A model generated the notes under the pieces. The model was not told where the DNA came from. It did no database searches and saw only the letters and a program-made list of their open reading frames with translations. From an uncultured Lachnospiraceae bacterium (GTDB lineage Bacteria; Bacillota; Clostridia; Lachnospirales; Lachnospiraceae), in NCBI GenBank assembly GCA_934351255.1, contig CAKRJH010000012.1:1-64000 (forward strand): DNA of 64,000 nucleotides, written 5' to 3'. The position numbers and the translations under genes are program-made. This document shows, piece after piece, positions 1-7,410 of this stretch (the stretch's first letter is position 1; each line of letters opens with the position of its first letter).

Positions 1-5
1 CCATG

Positions 6-35
6 TGAAAAACGCTGCATCGGCAGCATTTTTCA
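6..35. repeat. Palindromic hairpin, partial copy of an intergenic repeat
   Basis: The arms GAAAAACGCTGC and GCAGCATTTTTC flank a 4-nt loop, with one mismatch. Placement is downstream of proC on the minus strand. Sequence and layout resemble the hairpin at 59952-59985 (GAAAATACTGC, ATCA loop, GCGGTATTTTC), so this is probably the edge of a copy of the same repeat family, cut by the window start. A second stem, GAGCGAA (52-58) with TTCGCTC (75-81), overlaps the proC stop codon. Either could also end proC transcription. Confidence 0.5.
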
Positions 36-80
36 TATCTTCTCCATTCCGGAGCGAATATGCGACGAGACGTGTTCGCT

Positions 81-875
81 CTATAATTTTCTGTTTTTCG
101 CGGCACAGGCCTCCATTGCCTGCATCACACTGCCTCTGAATCCTGTATTTTCCAAAACTTTTACGGCCTCGATCGTCGTCCCGGCCGGTGAACATACCAT
201 ATCTTTTAACTCACCCGGATGTCTGCCGGTCTCGAGAACCATCTTTGCACTTCCAAGTACAGACTGTGCAGCAAACTCATATGCCTGCGCTCTCGGCATG
301 CCCTCAGCCACTGCTGCATCAGCCATTGCCTCGATAAACATAAACACATAGGCAGGGGAACTTCCGCTGACTGCCACCACGGCATCCATCAGACGCTCCG
401 GAACCACCTGCGCACGTCCACAGCTCTCAAGCAGGCCAAGCACCTGCTCAAGCTGTTCATCACTCACCAGTTCATTGGGACATACCGCGGTAATCCCCTC
501 ACCGACCAGTGCCGGCGTATTCGGCATGGTTCTCACAATGGCATGACTGCCGCCAAATTGTTCCTGCAACCAGTCCAGACTGCGTCCGGCCACAATCGTC
601 ACAATGATCTGATCCTCCCGGATCTCATCACGGATCTCCCGGATCACCTGCTCGCAAAACACCGGCTTTACAGCCAGCACGATCATATCAGATTCCTTCG
701 CCACTCTGGTATTGTCTGTTGTCGTGGCAATCCCAAAGGCTTCCGCCACGGTATCCGCCGTCTTCTGCGTTGCAGACGAGGCAATCACATCCCCACACAC
801 CACCAGTTCTTTTTTTAACATACCGCCGATCATGGCTCTTGCCATATTGCCGGCTCCGATAAATCCGATCTTCAT
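81..875 (-). CDS. proC: Pyrroline-5-carboxylate reductase
   Basis: Catalyses the last step of proline synthesis, NAD(P)H reduction of pyrroline-5-carboxylate in the cytoplasm. The protein begins with the Rossmann dinucleotide motif GFIGAGNMA and ends with the family's helical dimerisation domain, including VSGSSPAYVFMFIEAM and the LKDMVCSPAGTTIEA signature. Length (264 aa) is normal. Start: the ATG at 875 gives the usual MKIGFIGAG terminus. A TTG two codons upstream (881) is better spaced from the AAAGGA ribosome site (7 nt against 13), so the start may be 881. proB lies 33 kb away in the same window, and no proA is present. Confidence 0.95.
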   Translation of the reverse strand: MKIGFIGAGNMARAMIGGMLKKELVVCGDVIASSATQKTADTVAEAFGIATTTDNTRVAKESDMIVLAVKPVFCEQVIREIRDEIREDQIIVTIVAGRSLDWLQEQFGGSHAIVRTMPNTPALVGEGITAVCPNELVSDEQLEQVLGLLESCGRAQVVPERLMDAVVAVSGSSPAYVFMFIEAMADAAVAEGMPRAQAYEFAAQSVLGSAKMVLETGRHPGELKDMVCSPAGTTIEAVKVLENTGFRGSVMQAMEACAAKNRKL

Positions 876-913
876 AGTCAATTCACATTCCTTTCCCGGT
901 CTGCAGTCTCTGA

Positions 914-2206
914 TCAGAGCACCTGCCTCTTCAATGTCATACTGTCAATAAACTGTTTCTGGAAATCCTCCCTCTGCGCGAACTCCACATGTCCGGCTCG
1001 TTGTCCAACCAGGGCAGCCCGTTCCCAGACCTCAGGATCAAGCAGAGCCTGTACTGCTCCCTCCATCGCTGCATTGCCGATATAACGGATCTCAACGTCC
1101 GGCGGCAGCATGCCGGTGTCCACCGCAGCGGTCTGCGGCAGATTTGCGCCAAACACTCCGGCCACCTCCAGATGATCGATCTGTTTCCAGGAGATCCCCT
1201 GGCTACATAATAGCATATTCATCCCTGCCTGAATAGACGCCTTTGCCAGTTGATACTGCCTCACATCGTCCTGCGTCAGACGAAGATCCGGCTCACACAC
1301 CAGAAAGCTCTGTTCCTCCCCGGCAAGAACTCCGTTTTCATCGACCAGGCCGTAGCGTAAAAGCTGTCCGATGCACTGGATGAGACCCGATCCGCATAAA
1401 CCGCAGGGCGTTTTCCCGGAGATCACTTCCAGAATCGTATTGCCGGTCTGCGGCGCCAGACGGATCCCGGTAATCGCCCCGGGTCCTCCTGCCATTCCGC
1501 AGGAAATCTCCATTCCCTCAAACGCCGGTCCGGCAGGTACCGATCCCGTCGTCAATGCACCATGATTCGCCAGAACCATCTCCGCATTCGTGCCGATATC
1601 CACTGCCAGAACCGTCTTTTCGGTACGATCCAGATCCTGATGCAGCAACATCGCCATCGCATCCGCTCCCACATGAGATGCGATGCCCGGAAGCACACGT
1701 ACCCGCAGATTCTCATACTCCGTCCATCCAAAGGACACTCCCTGTCCTTCCCATGCTCCGGAATATGCGGCATGAAACGGACTGCCGGCAATTCCACTGA
1801 CATCCATCCCCAGAAAGATATGGCACATAGCTGTATTCCCGACCACAACCAGCTCCCGGCAGTCCTTCCTGCAGCCTTCTGTCCCCTGTCCAAAAGTCTC
1901 CTCCAGGAGATTACCCATCATATCTGCCATCTGGCCTGTGATCAGATCCCGCAATCTCTGCCCCCGTCCACGCAGACAGTGCATCATCCGCATTACAACA
2001 TCTTTTCCCATAATATTTTGCGCATTCCGGCGGCTGCACTGTCCCAGAAATACCTGATCTTCTATATCATAAAGTCGTACTACAACTGTAGTAGTCCCAA
2101 TATCCACCGCAAACCCGAGCGCATGCCCCAGACTGTCTGAAGCCCCGGCCTGCCCTTTCGTATCTCCCTTGGGAGAACTGCTCTCTATATATCTTACAAT
2201 CTGCAT
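914..2206 (-). CDS. ASKHA-domain protein (DUF4445/corrinoid-activator type) without ferredoxin domain
   Basis: The protein carries an ASKHA (actin/Hsp70/sugar kinase) ATPase fold: phosphate-loop motif AVDIGTTTVVVRLYD near residue 32, a second VLAVDIGTNAEM motif, and CGLCGSGLIQ. These match the C-terminal part of reductive activators of corrinoid proteins (RACo-type, DUF4445). Those are usually about 600 aa with an N-terminal 2Fe-2S domain. Here only about 430 aa exist and the space upstream (to the RNase Y stop at 2318) cannot encode that domain. No corrinoid protein or methyltransferase is nearby, so the partner is unknown. The start lies inside a 16-bp tandem duplication (2191-2222), so the N-terminus is uncertain. 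Confidence 0.75.
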   Translation of the reverse strand: MQIVRYIESSSPKGDTKGQAGASDSLGHALGFAVDIGTTTVVVRLYDIEDQVFLGQCSRRNAQNIMGKDVVMRMMHCLRGRGQRLRDLITGQMADMMGNLLEETFGQGTEGCRKDCRELVVVGNTAMCHIFLGMDVSGIAGSPFHAAYSGAWEGQGVSFGWTEYENLRVRVLPGIASHVGADAMAMLLHQDLDRTEKTVLAVDIGTNAEMVLANHGALTTGSVPAGPAFEGMEISCGMAGGPGAITGIRLAPQTGNTILEVISGKTPCGLCGSGLIQCIGQLLRYGLVDENGVLAGEEQSFLVCEPDLRLTQDDVRQYQLAKASIQAGMNMLLCSQGISWKQIDHLEVAGVFGANLPQTAAVDTGMLPPDVEIRYIGNAAMEGAVQALLDPEVWERAALVGQRAGHVEFAQREDFQKQFIDSMTLKRQVL

Positions 2207-2222
2207 ATCTTACAATCTGCAT
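2191..2222. repeat. 16-bp perfect tandem duplication at a gene start
   Basis: The unit ATCTTACAATCTGCAT occurs twice, at 2191-2206 and 2207-2222. On the minus strand each copy begins with an ATG. The AAAGGA ribosome site touches the first ATG (2222), while the second ATG (2206) is in frame with the protein. Because 16 is not a multiple of three, the two ATGs are in different frames. Confidence 0.9.
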
Positions 2223-2264
2223 TCCTTTCCGGCATATCGTGATCCCATCCCTCAAAATCATGAA

Positions 2265-2288
2265 GGGGACCGTCCACAGACGATCCCC
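2265..2288 (-). terminator. Probable terminator of rny
   Basis: GGGGACCGTC, a CACA loop, then GACGATCCCC form a 10-bp stem with one mismatch, 30 nt after the rny stop. The T-run behind it on the minus strand is weak (TTCATGATTTT), so termination may be partial. Confidence 0.55.
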
Positions 2289-2317
2289 GAAAGTTCATGT
2301 TTTACAGGCTATTGTTT

Positions 2318-3883
2318 CTATTTTGCATAATCTGTAACTCTGGATTCACGGATCACATTGACCTTAATCTGACCCGGATATTTTAATTCAGACTCAATTT
2401 GTTTTGAAATGTCTCTTGCCAGCAATACCATCTCGTCATCGCTCACCTTATCAGGAACTACCATGACACGAACCTCACGGCCCGCCTGGATGGCAAAGGA
2501 CTTGTCGACACCCTTAAAGCCATTAGCAATATCTTCTAACTGTTTCAATCTGTTGGTGTAGGTCTCCAGCGTCTCACGTCTTGCACCAGGTCTTGCAGCA
2601 GAAATCGTATCCGCTGCCTGTACGATGCAGGCGATCAGGCTCTCCGGCTCTACGTCACCGTGGTGTGCTTCCACAGCATTAATAACAATCTGCGACTCTT
2701 TGTACTTGCGGCACAGTTCTGCACCGATCTGTACGTGAGTTCCCTCAACTTCCTGATCCACAGATTTACCGATATCATGTAACAGACCAGCTCTCTTCGC
2801 TGTTCTGACATCGACACCAATCTCTCCGGCCAGCAGACCGGACAGGTAAGCCACTTCGATGGAATGCTTCAATGCATTCTGACCATAACTGGTACGGAAC
2901 TTCATGCGTCCTAACAGACGGATCAGTTCCGGATGAATTCCATGAACACCGACCTCAAGTGTCGCCGCCTCGCCCTCTTCGCGAATCATGGATTCAACTT
3001 CTTTCTGGGCTTTTGCAACCATCTCCTCGATTCTTGCCGGATGGATGCGGCCATCTACGATCAGTTTCTCAAGGGCGATTCTTGCAATCTCTCTTCGTAC
3101 ACCATCAAAAGCAGACAGCACAACTGCCTCCGGTGTATCATCAATAATCAGGTTGACACCGGTCAGAGTCTCCAGAGTACGGATATTTCTTCCCTCTCGA
3201 CCGATAATTCTTCCCTTCATCTCATCACTAGGCAATGGCACAACGGAAATCGTAGCCTCCGATACATGATCCGCCGCACATCTCTGAATGGCATTGACCA
3301 CATAATCTCTTGCTTTCTTTTCTGCTTCGTCCTTCGCCTTGCGCTCCAGGTCTTTGACCAGAACCGCAGTTTCATGTTTTACATCTTCTTCAACAGATTT
3401 TAAAAGGTATTCCTTTGCTTGTTCGGTGGTTAATCCTGAAATTTTCTCCAGTTCACGCAGATGGCTGGATTTTACTTCCTGCAGCTCTTCTCTGAGCTTG
3501 TCCAGTTCCACATTCTTTGCGTTCAACTTGGTCTCTTTTCGTTCTAACGCCTCCGATTTCTTATCCAGAGCTTCCTCCTTCGACAATACACGTTTTTCAT
3601 ATCGCTGAATCTCTGCCCGGCGTTCCTTGGACTCGCGCTCAATCTCATTCTTGTTCTTGAGTGCTTCCTCCTTTGCCTCGAGCAGGGCTTCACGCTTCTT
3701 CGTCTCTGCCGTCTTCAATGCATCATCAATGATCTGACGGGCACGCTCTTCTGCATTGCCCAGTTTTTCTTCATCAGACTTGATGTAGTTTTCGACCGAC
3801 ACTTTCTTGGTGACGAGAGCGGTAACGACAATCCCAACTAATAGAACAATAACGCAAATACTAGCCCACGCTAAATTGCCCAT
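2318..3883 (-). CDS. rny: Ribonuclease Y
   Basis: Membrane-anchored endoribonuclease that initiates mRNA decay in Firmicutes. In order: one N-terminal transmembrane helix (about residues 4-25), a long charged coiled coil (about 35-200, rich in Glu/Lys), a KH RNA-binding domain with GRIIGREGRNIRTLE, and an HD phosphohydrolase domain with AGLLHDIGKS. The length of 521 aa is typical. AAGGAGGG lies about 11 nt before the ATG. It stands between recX upstream, with its own promoter at 3935-3963, and the ASKHA gene downstream. Confidence 0.97.
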   Translation of the reverse strand: MGNLAWASICVIVLLVGIVVTALVTKKVSVENYIKSDEEKLGNAEERARQIIDDALKTAETKKREALLEAKEEALKNKNEIERESKERRAEIQRYEKRVLSKEEALDKKSEALERKETKLNAKNVELDKLREELQEVKSSHLRELEKISGLTTEQAKEYLLKSVEEDVKHETAVLVKDLERKAKDEAEKKARDYVVNAIQRCAADHVSEATISVVPLPSDEMKGRIIGREGRNIRTLETLTGVNLIIDDTPEAVVLSAFDGVRREIARIALEKLIVDGRIHPARIEEMVAKAQKEVESMIREEGEAATLEVGVHGIHPELIRLLGRMKFRTSYGQNALKHSIEVAYLSGLLAGEIGVDVRTAKRAGLLHDIGKSVDQEVEGTHVQIGAELCRKYKESQIVINAVEAHHGDVEPESLIACIVQAADTISAARPGARRETLETYTNRLKQLEDIANGFKGVDKSFAIQAGREVRVMVVPDKVSDDEMVLLARDISKQIESELKYPGQIKVNVIRESRVTDYAK

Positions 3884-3934
3884 TTCGATAGGAGCCCTCC
3901 TTTTTGATTTTGTTGCATATGATACAACTATTTA

Positions 3935-3963
3935 ATTTTATACTCTTTGCATGGGTATGTCAA
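3935..3963 (-). promoter_or_regulatory. Sigma-A promoter for rny
   Basis: On the minus strand TTGACA (3958-3963), a 17-bp spacer, then TAAAAT (3935-3940), about 50 bp before the rny start codon. Confidence 0.7.
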
Positions 3964-3994
3964 GAAAACTTCTCGACAGTTTCCACAAATAATC

Positions 3995-4486
3995 TCAGAA
4001 ATCCAACTCCTTTTTTATATCTTGTACCCGAAATCCTCTCCGGTACAGTTTGGCCGCCAGTTTCTGTTTTTCATCGTAGTCCATAATGTGTCCCGGTCTC
4101 TTCAGTTTGCGGATGGCATCCCGCAGTGCCTGTATATCATCCGTCTCGGATTCTTCCAGTGCCAGACTGATATATTCGTCCGGAACATGTCTTTTCTGCA
4201 GATCCTGACGCAGTCTGTGTCGGCTCCGGTCATGGTGGTGGAACTCGATGAACCGGGTTGCATATCGCATATCATCTATATAATGATATGACGTCACATA
4301 TTCCAAGGCACGGTCTATCTCCTCGGGCGAAAATTCCTTCTGACGCATCTTGTCGCGCAGTTCCCACTCGGTACGGTCTTTATAAGAAAGAATCGACATT
4401 GCCTCTTTGATCGCCGCCCTGTCCTCCCTGGCGATTTCTCCATGTTCTCCATCCTCCTGTGGGGTATATTCCCATACTTTCGGCAT
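3995..4486 (-). CDS. recX: Regulatory protein RecX
   Basis: Small helical protein that binds RecA filaments and limits recombinase activity. The body shows RecX three-helix repeats, such as SYKDRTEWELRDKMRQKEFS and YIDDMRYATRFIEF. It directly follows recA, the usual pairing. The open frame extends to 4561, but that ATG sits against the T-run of the recA terminator. The ATG at 4486 (MPKVWEYTPQ) has a good GAGAGGA site 6 nt before it, so I start there, giving 163 aa. Some RecX would come from read-through of the recA terminator. Confidence 0.85.
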   Translation of the reverse strand: MPKVWEYTPQEDGEHGEIAREDRAAIKEAMSILSYKDRTEWELRDKMRQKEFSPEEIDRALEYVTSYHYIDDMRYATRFIEFHHHDRSRHRLRQDLQKRHVPDEYISLALEESETDDIQALRDAIRKLKRPGHIMDYDEKQKLAAKLYRRGFRVQDIKKELDF

Positions 4487-4570
4487 TCTGTGTCCTCTCC
4501 CGTCTGTCAGCAAAGCGAAACCCATCGGAAGCAAAATCCACCGGTCATTCCACTCTGTCATTTATAAAAA

Positions 4571-4587
4571 GGGACGCCGGGCGCCCC
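4571..4587 (-). terminator. Intrinsic terminator of recA
   Basis: On the minus strand GGGGCGC, CCG loop, GCGTCCC, followed directly by TTTTTATAAAT. It lies 45 nt after the recA stop and before the preferred recX start. Confidence 0.8.
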
Positions 4588-4631
4588 TTCTTACATCAGT
4601 TACACGATATCTTCACACCTTATGGCATCCC

Positions 4632-5684
4632 CTATGCCTCCGGCGTCTCTGCCTCCTGCTCTTCCGGATCGGCCTGTGGTGTTCCAAGCTTCTTGGCACG
4701 CACCTGCTGCTCAATCTCTTCCATCACCGCAGGATTCTCCCGCAGGAAGATTTTGGCGTTCTCTCGGCCCTGTCCGATCTTGTTGCCCTGGTATGCATAC
4801 CAGGCACCACTCTTGTTGACAATATCCTCGCTGGCAGCGAGATCCAGGATATCTCCCTCTCTGGAAATTCCCTCACCGTAAATAATATCGACCTCCGCCT
4901 CACGGAACGGTGGTGCGACCTTATTTTTCACGACTTTGATACGGGTGCGGTTTCCAATCGCCTGACCGTCCTTCTTGATCTGCTCTCCACGTCGCACCTC
5001 CAGTCTGACAGAAGAATAATACTTCAATGCTCTACCGCCGGTGGTGGTCTCCGGATTTCCGAACATCACACCCACCTTCTCGCGGAGCTGATTGATAAAT
5101 ACCACAGTACAACTCGTCTTGCCGATCACGCCGGTCAACTTACGCAGTGCCTGCGACATCAGTCGAGCCTGCAGACCAACATGGGAATCTCCCATATCGC
5201 CCTCAATCTCCGCCTTAGGAACCAGTGCGGCCACAGAATCCACGATCACAATATCGATGGCGCCGGAACGCACCATCGTTTCGGCGATCTCCAGTGCCTG
5301 CTCTCCGTTGTCCGGCTGGGAGATGTACAGATTGTCAATATCCACACCGATCCGCTTCGCATAGACTGGGTCCAATGCATGCTCCGCATCGATAAATCCG
5401 GCGATGCCTCCCTTCTTCTGAACTTCTGCCACCATGTGGAGGGCAACCGTCGTCTTACCGCCGGCCTCAGGTCCATAGATCTCTACGATCCTTCCCTTTG
5501 GAAGACCGCCTACACCGAGCGCCAGATCCAGTCCCAGCGCTCCGGTCGGAAATGTCTCAACATTAAGATGCTGGTTATCTCCCAGCTTCATGACAGCCCC
5601 CTTGCCGTAGGCTTTCTCAATCTGGGCAACGGCAGATTCCAGTGCGCGTCTTTTATTTTCATCCATCTGAATCTCTTTTGACAT
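4632..5684 (-). CDS. recA: Recombinase RecA
   Basis: DNA strand-exchange ATPase and co-protease for LexA cleavage. At 350 aa it is full length. The Walker A loop reads GPEAGGKTT instead of the more common GPESSGKTT and still fits GxxxxGKT. Other family segments include FINQLREKVGVMFGNPETTTGG (the L2/DNA-binding region) and ALKYYSSVRLEVRR. The C-terminal tail is acidic (QADPEEQEAETPEA), as is usual. Ribosome site GAGGAAAT precedes the ATG. A consensus promoter and a perfect LexA half-site pair lie just upstream, so SOS control is expected. recX follows. Confidence 0.98.
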   Translation of the reverse strand: MSKEIQMDENKRRALESAVAQIEKAYGKGAVMKLGDNQHLNVETFPTGALGLDLALGVGGLPKGRIVEIYGPEAGGKTTVALHMVAEVQKKGGIAGFIDAEHALDPVYAKRIGVDIDNLYISQPDNGEQALEIAETMVRSGAIDIVIVDSVAALVPKAEIEGDMGDSHVGLQARLMSQALRKLTGVIGKTSCTVVFINQLREKVGVMFGNPETTTGGRALKYYSSVRLEVRRGEQIKKDGQAIGNRTRIKVVKNKVAPPFREAEVDIIYGEGISREGDILDLAASEDIVNKSGAWYAYQGNKIGQGRENAKIFLRENPAVMEEIEQQVRAKKLGTPQADPEEQEAETPEA

Positions 5685-5707
5685 ACTTTAATTTCCTCAC
5701 TTTCCAC

Positions 5708-5719
5708 GAACAAGTGTTC
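5708..5719. promoter_or_regulatory. LexA (DinR) operator of recA
   Basis: GAACAAGTGTTC is a perfect match to the Gram-positive SOS box GAAC-N4-GTTC. It lies between the recA -10 element (5731-5736) and the start codon (5684), so bound LexA would sit at or just after the transcription start. Confidence 0.88.
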
Positions 5720-5730
5720 TGTTTGTGCTC

Positions 5731-5759
5731 ATACTACATGATTTTGTGTCTGCTGTCAA
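5731..5759 (-). promoter_or_regulatory. Sigma-A promoter of recA
   Basis: On the minus strand TTGACA (5754-5759), a 17-bp spacer, TAGTAT (5731-5736). Confidence 0.8.
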
Positions 5760-5893
5760 CCGTTAAATCTCAGGTACTCCTATCGTAACAGGGATCCTGC
5801 GCGGCGGCTATTCCCAGAAATTCACAGAATTATGTACCGGAATGTTCTGCATTTTTGTAGGATATTCCGGACATTTTCAGCATTTTCCACAAA

Positions 5894-6661
5894 TCAACGC
5901 AGTCTCCGGCACTCATATTTCTCCAACGTACCCAGACAGTGGATCAAGGAATCCAGCTTCTCCTGCCTTGTGCCATCCGGCAGCACAATGTCGAGAGCCA
6001 CCGCCAGATTGCTCATCTGCAGCGGCGTCAGCACCTTCTGCAGGCCGATCACCAGTGCGCGCTTTTCCCGGCTCGTACCGGCATCAAGAATCATCATAAA
6101 TCCACGTTTGGCCAGTTCCTCGTCAGACACCCTGCCCGCAAGGATCTCCTGTGCCTTTCCCGACAGGATTGCCTGTTTCAGTTCCTCGTCCGCGATATCT
6201 TCGCTGACATCCTGCACCGCCGCATCTGCATCCGGGTTCTCAGACTCCGATACCGTCTCTGTGCCCTCTGCAGGTTCTTCCTGAATACGCAGTGTCCTCT
6301 CACTGCGTGATGCAATATCCTGCGCCGTCTTATCCCGCGATGCCGCATTCTGTGACACGATATCCTCCCCGGCATCCCGCATCACCGCATTCGCTCTCTC
6401 AGTATCCACCGGCATCATCTGTTCCGGATCCACCCTGACAAATCTCCACTCCTGCTGTACTCCGGGATATTTGTCATGATCCACCGGTCCCATAAACAGA
6501 CCGAGGGGTCTCACCCATGTCTGATATGGAGGATACATGGCCTGATACACAACCATCTCCTCACCGCTCTCGCTGTGCGTTGCCATGCACCGCACCTGAT
6601 ACAGTCCACCCTTAAAATGGCGGTAAAATCCACCCGCCTCCGGTTTCTGTCTGTTCCTCAT
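5894..6661 (-). CDS. DUF1653 domain protein with acidic linker
   Basis: The N-terminal about 75 residues match DUF1653: GGFYRHFKGGLYQVRCMATH, then YQAMYPPYQTWVRPLGLF. These are small beta-rich domains with no known function. A Glu/Asp-rich, probably disordered linker follows (about residues 95-175). The last 80 residues form a predicted helical domain I do not recognise (ILDAGTSREKRALVIGLQKV). Start is ambiguous: ATG at 6661, or TTG at 6667, which is 6 nt from a GGAG site. It is divergent from the HAD gene at 6811. Function unknown. Confidence 0.75.
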   Translation of the reverse strand: MRNRQKPEAGGFYRHFKGGLYQVRCMATHSESGEEMVVYQAMYPPYQTWVRPLGLFMGPVDHDKYPGVQQEWRFVRVDPEQMMPVDTERANAVMRDAGEDIVSQNAASRDKTAQDIASRSERTLRIQEEPAEGTETVSESENPDADAAVQDVSEDIADEELKQAILSGKAQEILAGRVSDEELAKRGFMMILDAGTSREKRALVIGLQKVLTPLQMSNLAVALDIVLPDGTRQEKLDSLIHCLGTLEKYECRRLR

Positions 6662-6722
6662 ACTCAATCTTCACTCCATTCCGCCGCCTCCTGCGGCATC
6701 TCCCTCAGTGTAACACAAACTT

Positions 6723-6751
6723 TTGACACCGGCACAACAATCTGCTATATC
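6723..6751 (+). promoter_or_regulatory. Sigma-A promoter for the HAD-like gene
   Basis: TTGACA (6723-6728), a 17-bp spacer, TATATC (6746-6751), about 60 bp before the start codon at 6811. Confidence 0.65.
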
Positions 6752-6775
6752 TTAAAGTAGCCATAACAAAAAAGA

Positions 6776-6791
6776 GGGACCGTCGCGTCCC
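6776..6791 (-). terminator. Minus-strand terminator in the HAD leader
   Basis: On the minus strand GGGAC, GCGACG loop, GTCCC, then TCTTTTTTG. It would stop transcripts entering antisense through the HAD gene. On the plus strand it is only a 5-bp hairpin in the 5' leader. Confidence 0.45.
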
Positions 6792-6810
6792 GGAAATGAG
6801 GTCATGATCC

Positions 6811-7392
6811 ATGAACGAGATCCATTTGCAGCAGGATGCAGCACTTTATATTTTTGATATGGACGGAACTGTCCTGGACGCCATGCCCTTCTGGCATAGT
6901 CTGCGTCAGAAATATCTCAAGTCCAACCGGGGTTCCCTGGGTGCTAATGACATCTTACAGGATGCAGTGTCCCAAATTCGGGACTCCTATGAGAATACGA
7001 TCCCTGCAAGGCCTCAGATCCGGCAGCTGGTTCAGGACTTGTCTGCTCAGGCCAAAACGCTCTGCCTGATCACCTCCTCCGACCGGGATCTCGCCCTGGA
7101 TGCCATGTACCGCGTCCAGCTTCTCGACTGTTTTGAACAGATCCTGACCACCGAGGACCTCACTCTCCAGGAGGACTGCGAAGATACCTTCGTGCAGATC
7201 TGCGGCCGTTTCCATGTCCGTCCGCAGGACACGATCTTCTTCGGGCATGCCCCGCAGGCTCTGCGTTCTGCCCGCAAGGCGGGCTGTTACGTCGTTGCCA
7301 TCCTGGATGATTACAATCAAAAAGACAGGGACGAAATCGTATCCCTGTCTCATGATTCCTTTTATCTCTGCGGAAGTTCAATCTCCCACTGA
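6811..7392 (+). CDS. HAD-superfamily hydrolase-like protein, degenerate motif IV
   Basis: The fold matches HAD phosphatases of the beta-phosphoglucomutase type: motif I FDMDGTVLDAM (residues 15-25) with both catalytic aspartates, a helical cap, and motif II LITSSD. At the position where the family has a metal-binding acidic motif (FEDS or GDxxxD), this protein reads FFGHAPQALRSARKAG with no acidic residue. Activity may therefore be altered or lost. GAGG lies 9 nt before the ATG. Its 3' end is only 18 bp from the convergent scfB gene and contains the scfB terminator. Confidence 0.8.
   Translation: MNEIHLQQDAALYIFDMDGTVLDAMPFWHSLRQKYLKSNRGSLGANDILQDAVSQIRDSYENTIPARPQIRQLVQDLSAQAKTLCLITSSDRDLALDAMYRVQLLDCFEQILTTEDLTLQEDCEDTFVQICGRFHVRPQDTIFFGHAPQALRSARKAGCYVVAILDDYNQKDRDEIVSLSHDSFYLCGSSISH
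7323..7350 (-). terminator. Intrinsic terminator of scfB, inside the HAD coding region
   Basis: On the minus strand AGACAGGGA, a 10-nt loop, TCCCTGTCT, then TTTTTG. The 9-bp stem is perfect. It lies 60-90 nt past the scfB stop and within the last codons of the plus-strand HAD gene. Confidence 0.8.
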
Positions 7393-7410
7393 GATAAACC
7401 CCGAAATGAC

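Noticed and set aside
4407..5681. A 424-codon frame antisense to recA and recX
   Set aside because: Same reason: it overlaps two certain genes and has no protein family features.
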